Assembly: GCF_013249015.1 (NCBI RefSeq)
Contig: NZ_JABRPL010000001.1
Coordinates: forward strand, 420,318 to 484,317
Source of the DNA: Rathayibacter agropyri
GTDB lineage: Bacteria > Actinomycetota > Actinomycetes > Actinomycetales > Microbacteriaceae
Direction: 5' to 3'
DNA length: 64,000 bases
Shown here in pieces: positions 50,977 through 58,736 of the stretch. The notes below the pieces were generated by a model. That model saw only the letters and a program-made list of their open reading frames with translations, did no database searches and was not told the DNA's origin. The number at the start of each line of letters is the position of its first letter. The stretch's first letter is position 1. The position numbers and the translations under genes were made by a program.

Positions 50977-51009
50977 AAGGGCCCACCTCCGAGTTGGAGG
51001 GGGCCCTTC
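50977..51009 (-). terminator. terminator of msrA
   Basis: GAAGGGCCC (50977-50985) pairs with GGGCCCTTC (51001-51009), with an inner ACCTCC/GGAG stem, about 40 nt after the msrA stop. Confidence 0.8.
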
Positions 51010-51048
51010 TGGGGAGAGATCGGTCAAACAGACCCCTGTGGAGGAGGC

Positions 51049-51576
51049 TTACGTTGCGGTGATGTACTTCGAGTACGACGCGCGGATCTTGTTCACCTTC
51101 GGCAGAGCGACCGCGAGGCAGTAGCCCTGGCCCGGGTTCTTCGCGAAGAAGTCCTGGTGGTAGTCCTCGGCCGCGTAGTAGACACCGAGCGGGGATATCT
51201 CGGTGACGATCGGTCCGTCCCACCATTCCGCTGCGCGGTCGCGGGCGGACTCGAACAGCTCTTTCTCCTCATCAGACGAGTAGAACATCGCCGACCGGTA
51301 CTGCGTCCCGATGTCATTGCCCTGTCGGTTGAGCTGACGCGGGTCGTGCAGGGTGAAGAAGACGTCGAGGATGACCTGCTCGGGGATGACATCGGGGTCG
51401 AAGGTGACGGCCACCGCTTCGGCATGCCCGGTGCGGCCCGAGCAGACATCCTCATAATCGGGCTCGGTCGTGCGGCCGCCGGTGTAGCCGGAGACGACGT
51501 CGGTCACGCCATCGAGGACGCGATAGACGGCGTCCAAACACCAAAAACATCCTCCGGCAAGTACGAATGTGCGCAT
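51049..51576 (-). CDS. msrA: peptide-methionine (S)-S-oxide reductase
   Basis: Repairs methionine S-sulfoxide. 175 residues; GGCFWC at residues 8-13 carries the catalytic Cys10, and GYTGG, YHQDF are family motifs. AGGAAG upstream of the ATG. Single gene with own terminator. No msrB is adjacent. Confidence 0.96.
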   Translation of the reverse strand: MRTFVLAGGCFWCLDAVYRVLDGVTDVVSGYTGGRTTEPDYEDVCSGRTGHAEAVAVTFDPDVIPEQVILDVFFTLHDPRQLNRQGNDIGTQYRSAMFYSSDEEKELFESARDRAAEWWDGPIVTEISPLGVYYAAEDYHQDFFAKNPGQGYCLAVALPKVNKIRASYSKYITAT

Positions 51577-51684
51577 TGCGTGTGACTCACTTCCTGTCGC
51601 ATCGACGCGTCCGAGGCGTCGGGCACGTCCTGTGATTCAACACCCTTCCTCACCTCCGCATTCCGCGGATGTGAACCCCTCGAA

Positions 51685-51690
51685 TAGAGT
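51685..51690 (+). promoter_or_regulatory. -10 box for leaderless aldo/keto reductase mRNA
   Basis: TAGAGT, 6-nt spacer, then GTG at 51697. Confidence 0.5.
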
Positions 51691-51696
51691 CGCCAC

Positions 51697-52704
51697 GTGA
51701 GCTATGACGCCGTCCCGGCCCGTTACGACCGCATGGACTACCGACGCAGTGGACACAGCGGCCTGAAGCTTCCCGCCCTCTCGCTCGGGCTCTGGCACAA
51801 CTTCGGATCAGACCGTTCCCTCGACACGCAGCGGGCGATCCTGCGCCGCGCCCTGGACCTCGGGATCACCCACTTCGACCTGGCCAACAACTACGGCCCA
51901 CCCTACGGCGCCGCCGAAACCGCCTTCGGCCGGATCTTCGCGGAGGATCTTCGGCCGTACCGTGACGAGATCGTCCTCTCCTCCAAAGCGGGCTACGACA
52001 TGTGGCCAGGGCCCTACGGCGACGGCGGCTCGCGCAAGTACCTCCTCTCCTCGCTCGATCAGAGCCTGCGTCGCCTCGGTGTCGAGTACGTCGATGTCTT
52101 CTACTCCCACCGCCCCGATCCCGAGACGCCGATCGAGGAGACGATGGGCGCGCTCGCCTCAGCAGTGCAGCAGGGAAAGGCACTCTATGTGGGCATCTCG
52201 AACTACTCCCCCGAGCAGACTCGCGCCGCGCAGAAGGCGCTCGCTGCCCAGGGCGTTCCCCTCGTTCTGCATCAGCCGCGCTACTCCCTCTTCGACCGCG
52301 GACCCGAGGACGGGCTCTTCCCCGTCCTCGACGAGCTCGGTACCGGCTGCATCGTCTTCTCTCCGCTCGCTCAGGGCCTGCTGACCGACCGCTACCTTGA
52401 CGGCACCGTCCCCCACGGCTCCCGCGCAGCGACCTCGCGCTTTCTCTCGTCGGAGCGAATCGACGAGGACTACCTGACCCGTGCTCGCGGCCTGAACTCT
52501 CTCGCCCAGCAGCGCGGGCAGTCACTGGCCCAACTCGCGCTGACGTGGGTGCTGCGGATACAGACGGTGACGAGCGCGATCATCGGAGCCTCGAGCGTCG
52601 CGCAGTTAGAGCACAATGCCGCTGCACTCGAGTTCGGGCCGCTCTCGGCGGAGGAGATCGACGCGGTCGAGAAGTTCGCCGTGCACGGGACCACCGCTCT
52701 CTGA
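51697..52704 (+). CDS. aldo/keto reductase (YghZ/MgrA-type)
   Basis: 335 residues, NADPH-dependent TIM-barrel reductase. The catalytic tetrad is visible: Asp61 and Tyr66 in HFDLANNYG, Lys in SSKAGYDMW, His in YSHRPD. The WPGPYGDGGSRKYL segment is typical of YghZ/L-glyceraldehyde-3-phosphate reductases. Native substrate uncertain. Confidence 0.93.
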   Translation: MSYDAVPARYDRMDYRRSGHSGLKLPALSLGLWHNFGSDRSLDTQRAILRRALDLGITHFDLANNYGPPYGAAETAFGRIFAEDLRPYRDEIVLSSKAGYDMWPGPYGDGGSRKYLLSSLDQSLRRLGVEYVDVFYSHRPDPETPIEETMGALASAVQQGKALYVGISNYSPEQTRAAQKALAAQGVPLVLHQPRYSLFDRGPEDGLFPVLDELGTGCIVFSPLAQGLLTDRYLDGTVPHGSRAATSRFLSSERIDEDYLTRARGLNSLAQQRGQSLAQLALTWVLRIQTVTSAIIGASSVAQLEHNAAALEFGPLSAEEIDAVEKFAVHGTTAL

Positions 52705-52791
52705 GCACCGCGAGCGGATGTCGGTGGTCGGCCGTAGCCTGCGGGAGCACTCGGCCGGCGGGTGCTGTGAGTATCGAGCAGGAGGAAACCA

Positions 52792-53028
52792 ATGTCCCTG
52801 TCCACGCTGCACGCCATTCGTACTCCACCAACGCTCACCCGGGTCAACCCGCGGCTCTGGCGGGTGAGCACGGGCTCTGGAGCCGTCATCGGGCACATCG
52901 AGCTGGTCGACGATCCGCAGGGCGAGCGGTATCGTGCCCGCCTGCTGCGCGCGGGCATGCCGGCCGGCGCCCAGCTCGGAGAGTTCTGGACCGTCGACGA
53001 CGCCATCGAGGTTTTCCGTGTCGCCTAG
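52792..53028 (+). CDS. small conserved hypothetical protein
   Basis: 78 residues, no signal or membrane segment. The sequence looks like a compact alpha/beta domain (LWRVSTGSGAVIGHIEL, GEFWTVDDAIEVFR). An excellent AGGAGG site 5 nt before the ATG makes it a confident gene. The function is unknown. Confidence 0.8.
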   Translation: MSLSTLHAIRTPPTLTRVNPRLWRVSTGSGAVIGHIELVDDPQGERYRARLLRAGMPAGAQLGEFWTVDDAIEVFRVA

Positions 53029-53114
53029 GCCCTTCGCGCCTGGGATGCGCCGATACCCGCCCACGGCGGCGTGCCGACCATGCCACGGATGCCGCCCGGG
53101 CTAGCGTTCGCGTC

Positions 53115-54104
53115 ATGCAGTGGTGGAACGAGTTCATGTCCTGGATCCGCACCGGCGAGGGGTACCAGGCGATCGTCACAGCCGTGGTGGTCTCGATAGC
53201 GGCGGTGATCGGAGCGGTCATCATAGCGTCGGTGTTCCGGGCGTCGATCGCGCGCCTCATTCGGCAGCAGGAGCACGAGCGAAAGAACGCGATCATCGCG
53301 ACGCTCGTCGATGCGGCTGTCGATGCCTCCGCTTGGAACGCCCTCAGCAGTCCCGAGCGTGTCATGAGCGATCGCGCCTCAGCTCAAGCCGAGACTCATC
53401 TCAGGCTCCTGCCTGTCAAAGGCTCCGGAGTGGCTGCTAATTGGGCGGCTCACGAACTCGCCGAGCTGAAGCACACGTCGACCAGCGGCGGCTACCAGAC
53501 GCAGGCGAGCGTGGGTGAGTTCCGCGATCGCCTCGTGCAGTGGCGCGACAAGCCTGGCCGCGCACGCAAGACGTTCCTGGCCGACCTCGAGCGCTGGCGG
53601 TTTTCAGAGACCGGGCGCGAGCGCTCGGAGGAAATCGACTGGAGCGGGGCAGAGCAAGAGGAGCGTCCCGCTGCGAGTCAGCGTCTGGCCGAGCCGACCC
53701 CTCGGCCCTCGTCGCCCGGGCTTCCCGTGGTCGTTGGAGGCGGTTCCACCGATTCAGGCGACAACTCCCCGCGTTCCTCGGTTCCGACGATCGTGCTTCC
53801 CCCGGCGGCAGGCGACACGTCCGAAGACGAGACGAGTCGTCTCCTCGCCGATGTTGACCGCCTCGACGTCCCGTCGCGTGAGCGATTCGTCGAGGAGCTG
53901 CCGCCGATCGAGCCGAACCGTCGCGTACCGTCCGACGATGCACCCGAGCCGACGCGGGCCGGCGACGTGCCGGACTCCGCTGGGCCGGACGCCGAGCCGA
54001 TCGAGGAGGTCGATGCGGCGACGGTCCAGGCCGATGAAACCCGTTTCCAGCCCACCGCACCCGCGAATGACCGCCCGGCCGCGTCCGAGCGTCCGTCTGA
54101 CTGA
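53115..54104 (+). CDS. hypothetical membrane-anchored protein with acidic disordered tail
   Basis: 329 residues. One membrane helix at about 18-41, then a helical charged domain to about residue 160 (including RQQEHERKNAIIATLVDAA), then a Pro/Glu/Asp-rich disordered region. The function is unknown. TAGCGT ends 7 nt before the ATG. It ends in front of a strong terminator. Confidence 0.78.
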   Translation: MQWWNEFMSWIRTGEGYQAIVTAVVVSIAAVIGAVIIASVFRASIARLIRQQEHERKNAIIATLVDAAVDASAWNALSSPERVMSDRASAQAETHLRLLPVKGSGVAANWAAHELAELKHTSTSGGYQTQASVGEFRDRLVQWRDKPGRARKTFLADLERWRFSETGRERSEEIDWSGAEQEERPAASQRLAEPTPRPSSPGLPVVVGGGSTDSGDNSPRSSVPTIVLPPAAGDTSEDETSRLLADVDRLDVPSRERFVEELPPIEPNRRVPSDDAPEPTRAGDVPDSAGPDAEPIEEVDAATVQADETRFQPTAPANDRPAASERPSD

Positions 54105-54122
54105 CCACCTCGCGTGAAGCAC

Positions 54123-54158
54123 AGAAGGCCCCGACTGCAGCTGCGGTCGGGGCCTTCT
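54123..54158. terminator. terminator after the hypothetical membrane gene
   Basis: AGAAGGCCCCGAC (54123-54135) and its exact complement (54146-54158) with a 10-nt loop. The T-tract is modest on both strands, so it could serve the plus-strand gene and the convergent 36-residue gene. Confidence 0.85.
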
Positions 54159-54190
54159 CCGTCGTGCGGGTGGTGCATGTCGTACCTACC

Positions 54191-54222
54191 AACTGTGTGC
54201 ATCGCTAACTGTGTGCATCGCG
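54191..54222. repeat. 16-nt tandem duplication over the stop of the 36-residue gene
   Basis: AACTGTGTGCATCGC followed by T then G occurs at 54191-54206 and 54207-54222 (15 of 16 identical); the stop of the small gene lies at the junction. Confidence 0.9.
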
Positions 54223-54315
54223 TGCACGGGCAACGCGGCCGACCAGCACGGCGAGTGGTGCCGCGACGATCGTCCACGCGACGGCGACTCCACCGAGAAT
54301 GGCGAGTATCAGCAT
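54205..54315 (-). CDS. 36-residue membrane protein
   Basis: Translation is MLILAILGGVAVAWTIVA... with one hydrophobic helix (residues 2-27) and a basic tail GRVARARDAHS, so it should insert with the tail in the cytoplasm. A GGAGGT site lies 7 nt before the ATG, and a TAGTCT -10 lies about 50 nt upstream, so expression is well supported. Not recognised; resembles in type the very small membrane proteins annotated as hypothetical in actinobacteria. Confidence 0.7.
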   Translation of the reverse strand: MLILAILGGVAVAWTIVAAPLAVLVGRVARARDAHS

Positions 54316-54360
54316 GGTCGTACCTCCGTTCGTTACGTCGTTGTAATTCCGAACACCTCC

Positions 54361-54366
54361 AGACTA
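54361..54366 (-). promoter_or_regulatory. candidate -10 box of the 36-residue gene
   Basis: TAGTCT on the minus strand, giving a leader of about 40 nt. The rest of 54316-54626 shows no gene. Confidence 0.4.
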
Positions 54367-54612
54367 GGTGCACAGCCCTCACTCAAGCGTCGGCGGGTGG
54401 GAAACACGCCGACGTTGCCTCCGATTTACCAGTGTGTTAGAGGCACCGGCCGCACGAGTCCTCACAGGAAGGTCAGGCCACCAGAAGATAGCGCCCACAA
54501 CGTCTCGACTCTGATCTCCGATCGACGTGAGTCCCGACGAGCGGTGACCGAGCCAACCACGTGAGGCCAGCTGCATCGGGCTTCTGCGGCCGACCTCGCG
54601 GAGTCGGCGTAG

Positions 54613-54618
54613 TACCCT
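54613..54618 (+). promoter_or_regulatory. -10 box of tRNA-Arg
   Basis: TACCCT, placing transcription start near 54625, two bases before the mature tRNA 5' end. Confidence 0.5.
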
Positions 54619-54626
54619 GGCGAGAC

Positions 54627-54699
54627 GCCCTCGTAGCTCAGCGGATAGAGCAGCAGCCTTCTAATCTGACGGTCGCAGGTTCGAGTCCTGCCGAGGGCA
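54627..54699 (+). tRNA. tRNA-Arg (TCT)
   Basis: 73 nt, CCA not encoded. Acceptor GCCCTCG pairs with CGAGGGC; anticodon loop CTTCTAA gives TCT. The anticodon stem GCAGC/TCTGA has only three Watson-Crick pairs (mismatches at 27-43 and 31-39), weaker than usual. Confidence 0.92.
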
Positions 54700-55087
54700 C
54701 GCGGGGACGAGGGCATCCACGTAGATGAGATGCCTGCGATCCCGCAGGTACGTGTTGGTCAGTTGTCGCGCTTGTATCGAGACTGGCGCCTAGCCTCCTG
54801 GCCACTCGTCGCAGTCGGCTGACAAGCTGTCGGTCTGCCGCGCGCGGGCCGGAAACCGCGAGACTGAAAGCCACTCAGGCGAAATGTGGTGCCCCGTCTG
54901 TGCCTTGATCACAATCGCGCCGCTTGTCCCCGGCAAGATGCAACGGCGCTTCATCCTCCTCGTCGCGGTGCGTCTGGGCAGAGGAGCCGACACATTTGCA
55001 CGGCGGTGTGGATCATCCAGGTCCTCATAGATGTCGACCGACCACCCGCGCTGGCGTCCCCACAGATCGCTGAGTTCGGGCAGGCAC
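54700..55087. other. gap after tRNA-Arg, no gene seen
   Basis: Nearly 390 bp of lower-GC sequence between tRNA-Arg and the glycosyltransferase gene. I see no ORF with support and no repeat of the tRNA 3' end that would mark an attachment site. Confidence 0.4.
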
Positions 55088-55093
55088 TACCAT
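55088..55093 (+). promoter_or_regulatory. -10 box for leaderless glycosyltransferase mRNA
   Basis: TACCAT, 6-nt spacer, then ATG at 55100. Confidence 0.45.
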
Positions 55094-55099
55094 GACCGC

Positions 55100-55933
55100 A
55101 TGACCGCTACACCGCCGCCCCATCGACTCTTTGCCGGGGTCGTCACATTTAACCCAGACGTGACGCGCCTCCGCGAGAACCTCGACGCGGTCGCACCACA
55201 GGTGGCGGATGTCGTCGTCGTTGACAACGCCTCCGACGTTGAACCCGACGCCGGACCGTATACCGTCCACCGCTTCCCGGAGAATCATGGGATCGCGGTA
55301 GCGCTGAACGAGATCATGCGTCTCGCCGCAGCGGGCGGTGCCACCGCCGTTCTGTTACTGGACCAGGACTCGGTTGCAGAGCAGGGCATGGTTGGTGGAC
55401 TCGAGCAATCGCTGCTTCCCGGAGTCGCACTCGTAGCACCGAACATTGTCGATCGGGGGCTCGGTGGTGAAGAAGGGGGTAGCAAACGCGACGTCAACTT
55501 TTGCATCACTTCCGGGTCGCTCCTCGGAGTCGATGCCTGGGCTGCTGTCGGCGGATACGACGAAGCGATGTTCATCGACTTCGTCGACTTCGACTTTTGC
55601 CTACGCCTTCGATCATCTGGCTACAGGATCGTCCGGGATGACGGCGTGGCGCTCGTTCACGAAATCGGGAACGCCCGTCGAGTGGCCGGCGTGGTGGCGT
55701 ACAACCACTCAGCTGCTCGCAGTTACCATATGGGCCGCGACATGGTCTACTACGCGCGGAAGCACCGCAAGTCACCGAAGGCTCTGAAGGTGGGTGGGCG
55801 CGGTATTGCCCTGACCCTTGCCGTGCTTGCCAGGAAGGCGGTGATCATCGTGCTCCACGAGACGGACAAGCTCGCACGGGTCTCTGCTCTGCTCCGCGGC
55901 GCGATCTCCGGGATGCTTGCCCGCTCGAGTTAA
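55100..55933 (+). CDS. family 2 glycosyltransferase (rhamnosyltransferase-like)
   Basis: 277 residues, GT-A fold: VVVDNASD after the first strand, the DxD-like LLLDQDS, and FVDFDFCLRLRSSGY near the acceptor site, as in RfbF/rhamnosyltransferases that build polysaccharide. No sugar-nucleotide gene is adjacent. GC is about 55-63% by eye, lower than neighbours, suggesting transfer. The ATG at 55100 fits a 6-nt -10 spacing. Confidence 0.88.
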   Translation: MTATPPPHRLFAGVVTFNPDVTRLRENLDAVAPQVADVVVVDNASDVEPDAGPYTVHRFPENHGIAVALNEIMRLAAAGGATAVLLLDQDSVAEQGMVGGLEQSLLPGVALVAPNIVDRGLGGEEGGSKRDVNFCITSGSLLGVDAWAAVGGYDEAMFIDFVDFDFCLRLRSSGYRIVRDDGVALVHEIGNARRVAGVVAYNHSAARSYHMGRDMVYYARKHRKSPKALKVGGRGIALTLAVLARKAVIIVLHETDKLARVSALLRGAISGMLARSS

Positions 55934-56094
55934 CCGTATCGGCGACGCGTGGAAGAGGACCTCCGTAGGCGATCCCTCGGAATCTTAGCTACTCACGGAG
56001 GCTTCGACACCGGTCGACTTTCTGCTCCCTTCATCCCGAACTTCCGAGTGATGCCACCGCACTCGGAGAGGCCGAGCACCATGGAGTGGCGAGC

Positions 56095-56562
56095 TCAGTC
56101 CTCGTCCCAGCCGGGCACGACGATCGTCGGCACCCGTTCCTCGGTCCATAGGGCGATCACCGCAGGATTGTCGTCCACCGCGAGGACCGGCTCGGCGCCA
56201 TACCGCACGCGGATGGCCGCCAGGATGTCCCGCTTCACAGCGACGTCCGGGCGCCCGTCGCTGTCGGGGCGCATGAGCAGCGCTTCGTGCTCGATGCCCC
56301 ACTTCCTCAGCCACACCGACGTCCGGTACCGCCACCGCTCCGTGCGGGCCGTGACGATGAAGACCCGGGCACCGGCGGCATGCAGGAGCCCGGCGAGGAC
56401 ACGCGTCGACTCGATCGGCGGGCAGTACGACGCAGCCGCGTGGAACTTCTCGAAGTTCCTCCGACGGGGATCATCGGTCACGTAATGCCGGACCCCGGAC
56501 ACGTCGACGAGGGTGCCATCGACATCGAAGATCACTGCCGGGGCGGGCGGTGAATCGGGCAT
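56095..56562 (-). CDS. HAD phosphatase resembling the PNKP 3'-phosphatase domain
   Basis: 155 residues. HAD motifs: Asp13/Asp15 in FDVDGTLVD, VTARTERWR, and Lys after MRPDSDGRPDVAVK, then AVDDN. The order, and the MRP..D.RPD..VK segment, match the phosphatase domain of T4 polynucleotide kinase-phosphatase, so a 3'-phosphate end-healing role is plausible. No kinase or RNA ligase gene is adjacent. The start has GGAGG upstream. Confidence 0.82.
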   Translation of the reverse strand: MPDSPPAPAVIFDVDGTLVDVSGVRHYVTDDPRRRNFEKFHAAASYCPPIESTRVLAGLLHAAGARVFIVTARTERWRYRTSVWLRKWGIEHEALLMRPDSDGRPDVAVKRDILAAIRVRYGAEPVLAVDDNPAVIALWTEERVPTIVVPGWDED

Positions 56563-56613
56563 AAGTCCGCCTCCAGCTACGTGATGATCGAATCGAGGAG
56601 TCGTGCGCGGCTC

Positions 56614-56844
56614 TCAGGCCCCGCGGACGAGGCCGAGCACGCCGACCACGAGCGAGACGGCGGCCAGAGCGAGGGAGGTGCCGATCAGCACGGTGTGCAC
56701 ACGGAGGAAGGTCGTTGCTCGCCCCTCGGAGTCGCGCGCGCGGGGATCGTTACGGACACGACGAAGGAAGGGCGGCCAGACGACGGCGTTCCAGACGGCG
56801 TTGGCAATCAGGATCCAGCAGACAAGCGTCATCACGAGAATCAA
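56614..56844 (-). CDS. two-helix membrane protein (SCO4848-type)
   Basis: About 76 residues with two hydrophobic segments ([19 protein letters not shown] and [18 protein letters not shown]) joined by a basic loop. This matches the actinobacterial SCO4848 family of unknown role, typically next to orn. Start uncertain: TTG at 56844 with GGGGAG upstream, or ATG at 56832; an ATG at 56907 overlaps the divergent orn start. Confidence 0.75.
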   Translation of the reverse strand: MILVMTLVCWILIANAVWNAVVWPPFLRRVRNDPRARDSEGRATTFLRVHTVLIGTSLALAAVSLVVGVLGLVRGA

Positions 56845-56893
56845 GTGTAAAGGCCGCTCCCCTGGGCGAATCGGGGCTGTCGGTGGCCGCGGA

Positions 56894-56899
56894 TACACT
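56894..56899 (+). promoter_or_regulatory. -10 box for leaderless orn mRNA
   Basis: TACACT, 6-nt spacer, then ATG at 56906. Confidence 0.5.
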
Positions 56900-56905
56900 T
56901 TGCTC

Positions 56906-57556
56906 ATGAGTAGCGCCCCCGATCGTCTTGCCCGCGATCGTCTTGCCCGCGATCGTCTTGTCTGGATCGACTGCGAGATGACGGGGCTCGACCTCTCCGT
57001 CGATGAACTGGTCGAGATCGCTGTCGTCGTCACCGACTTCGATCTCGAGCCCCTCGACGAGGGACTCTCGATCGTCATCCGTCCCGACGACAGCGCGCTG
57101 GCGAACATGGGCGACTTCGTGCGGACGATGCACGAGACCTCCGGCCTGCTCGCCGAAATCCCCTCCGGCGTGAGCGTCGCGGAGGCCGAGTACGAGGTGC
57201 TCGAGTACGTGCTGAAGCATGTGCCTGCCGAGCAGCAGGCTCCACTCGCCGGTAACTCGATCGGGACCGACCGGGCGTTCCTTGCCGCGTTCATGCCGCG
57301 CCTCGACTCCCACTTGCACTACCGCAACGTCGATGTCAGCACCATCAAAGAGCTGGCTCGTCGCTGGTTCCCGCGCATCTACTTCAACGCCCCGGCGAAG
57401 AACGGCGGGCACCGCGCACTCGCGGACATCCTCGAGAGCATCCGCGAGCTGCGCTACTACCGGCGTGCCGTCTTCGTAGCGGAGCCGGGGCCGACGACCG
57501 CGGAGGTGCAGGCAGTCTCGGCCGCCGTCGTGGACGAGTTCCCTCCGCGGATGTAG
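56906..57556 (+). CDS. orn: oligoribonuclease
   Basis: 3'-5' exoribonuclease that degrades 2-5-nt RNAs and pGpG. 216 residues, DEDDh family: [10 protein letters not shown], a later Asp in NSIGTDRAF, and His/Asp in [11 protein letters not shown]. The N-terminus carries a threefold DRLAR repeat coded by a 15-nt tandem repeat, ahead of the conserved WIDCEMTG. The ATG is leaderless. Near tRNA-His and SCO4848-type gene, as usual. Confidence 0.95.
   Translation: MSSAPDRLARDRLARDRLVWIDCEMTGLDLSVDELVEIAVVVTDFDLEPLDEGLSIVIRPDDSALANMGDFVRTMHETSGLLAEIPSGVSVAEAEYEVLEYVLKHVPAEQQAPLAGNSIGTDRAFLAAFMPRLDSHLHYRNVDVSTIKELARRWFPRIYFNAPAKNGGHRALADILESIRELRYYRRAVFVAEPGPTTAEVQAVSAAVVDEFPPRM
56921..56960 (+). repeat. 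15-nt tandem repeat in the orn start region
   Basis: GATCGTCTTGCCCGC at 56921-56935 and 56936-56950, with a 10-nt partial third copy; in frame, coding DRLAR repeats before the catalytic domain. Confidence 0.95.
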
Positions 57557-57562
57557 TACTCT
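57557..57562 (+). promoter_or_regulatory. candidate -10 box of tRNA-His
   Basis: TACTCT, overlapping the end of orn, about 44 nt before the tRNA 5' end. Confidence 0.35.
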
Positions 57563-57606
57563 CGTACAGTTGCTTCGCGGGGTTCGCCCCGAGAAACACG
57601 CTCCTG

Positions 57607-57682
57607 GTGGGTATAGCTCAGTTGGCAGAGCGCCTGGTTGTGGTCTAGGAGGTCGCGGGTTCGAGCCCCGTTACTCACCCCA
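57607..57682 (+). tRNA. tRNA-His (GTG)
   Basis: 76 nt including CCA. Acceptor GTGGGTA pairs with TACTCAC, C discriminator and a G at position -1 as required for HisRS; anticodon stem CCTGG-TTGTGGT-CTAGG gives GTG. Confidence 0.95.
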
Positions 57683-57701
57683 GTGGCTGTGCATGCAGCG
57701 C

Positions 57702-57734
57702 AAGAGGCTCGGAGTCCACGACTCCGGGCCTCTT
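57702..57734 (+). terminator. terminator of tRNA-His
   Basis: AAGAGGC (57702-57708) with inner CGGAGTC pairs to GACTCCG and GCCTCTT, about 20 nt past the CCA end. Confidence 0.8.
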
Positions 57735-57782
57735 CGACTCCGGCCTCTTCGCGTGGTGGCCCCGTGCAGAGAGGCCGACCGG

Positions 57783-58133
57783 ATGCTCGAACTCGACGAG
57801 GCAGCCTTCGAGGCACTGGTCGTTGCCGAACTCGATCAGCTACCGGATGACATGGTCGACGGCCTCGAAAACGTCGTGTTCGTCGTCGAAAACCGACCGG
57901 AGGACGGCTCGCTCGATCTCCTCGGCATCTACGACGGCATCGCGCTCACGGAGCGTGAGCGTTACGGCTTCGGTGAAATGCCTGACCGCATCGTGCTGTT
58001 CCGCGAGCCGCATCTCGCCGTCTGCGACGACCTTGACGAGCTCCGCGACGAGATCCACGTCACCCTCGTGCACGAGATTGCCCATTTCTACGGCATCGAC
58101 GACGAGCGCCTGCACGAGCTCGGCTGGGCCTGA
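57783..58133 (+). CDS. small metallopeptidase family protein (DUF1025-type)
   Basis: 116 residues with the zincin motif HEIAHFYGI (His97, Glu98, His101). It is in the minimal zinc-protease family seen in actinobacteria; activity not established. The start is the ATG at 57783 with GAGAGG upstream. Convergent with the kinase gene, 3 bp apart. Confidence 0.88.
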   Translation: MLELDEAAFEALVVAELDQLPDDMVDGLENVVFVVENRPEDGSLDLLGIYDGIALTERERYGFGEMPDRIVLFREPHLAVCDDLDELRDEIHVTLVHEIAHFYGIDDERLHELGWA

Positions 58134-58136
58134 GGC

Positions 58137-58736
58137 TCAGTCCTCGGCGTCGCTGGTGTCGAGCACGACGTCCGCACCGTCCCGGGGACGTTCCCGCGCG
58201 CAGTAGGCACGGAAGTCGCGATCCCACTCCTCCCAGTGCGGAGCGAAAAGTTCGCCGTCGCGCGTGAGTGCGCGCTTCCTCCGCTGCGCGTCGTCCGCCT
58301 CCAGCCAGAGGACGAGACCAGCGTGCCTCCGCGCCGCGGCGCTCGCGGCACCGCAGCCCTCGAGCAGGAGGAGCGACGCATCGACGCGGCGGCGGCCAGC
58401 GGTCGTTCCGGCCGCCCAGTTCCAGGGCCGCCAGCGCGCCGGGAGGCCGAGCGCGTGCGCGCGCACGAGGTCCTGTGCGGTCGCCCGAGCAGCGCTGTCG
58501 AGTCCTGACCAGCCGGGGAAGAGGTCGTCCATCCGCACGAGCTCGACCGAGGGTGCGCCCGGAACAGCGAGCAGTTCTGCGAGCAGAGCACGCGCGAACG
58601 TCGACTTGCCCGAGCCGCTCGGCCCGTCGAGGAGGACCGTCCGCATCCGCCTGGCGACGACGCGCCGAGCGAGCCGCCTGGCCGTGCCTGCGGTGGAGCC
58701 CTGTGCCGACGGAGTGCCCGCGGAAGGCTCAGCCAT
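58137..58736 (-). CDS. P-loop nucleoside/uridine kinase-like protein
   Basis: 199 residues. Walker A GPSGSGKST near residues 39-47, Asp pair in VRMDDLF and the LID-like LTRDG loop. It overlaps the ecfT stop by 8 nt, so it belongs to the TPP-controlled operon; a role in processing the imported thiamine precursor (or as an accessory ATPase) is inference. Confidence 0.8.
   Translation of the reverse strand: MAEPSAGTPSAQGSTAGTARRLARRVVARRMRTVLLDGPSGSGKSTFARALLAELLAVPGAPSVELVRMDDLFPGWSGLDSAARATAQDLVRAHALGLPARWRPWNWAAGTTAGRRRVDASLLLLEGCGAASAAARRHAGLVLWLEADDAQRRKRALTRDGELFAPHWEEWDRDFRAYCARERPRDGADVVLDTSDAED

Noticed and set aside
54700-55087. integrase or att site beside tRNA-Arg
   Set aside because: No integrase-like frame and no nearby repeat of the tRNA 3' end were found.
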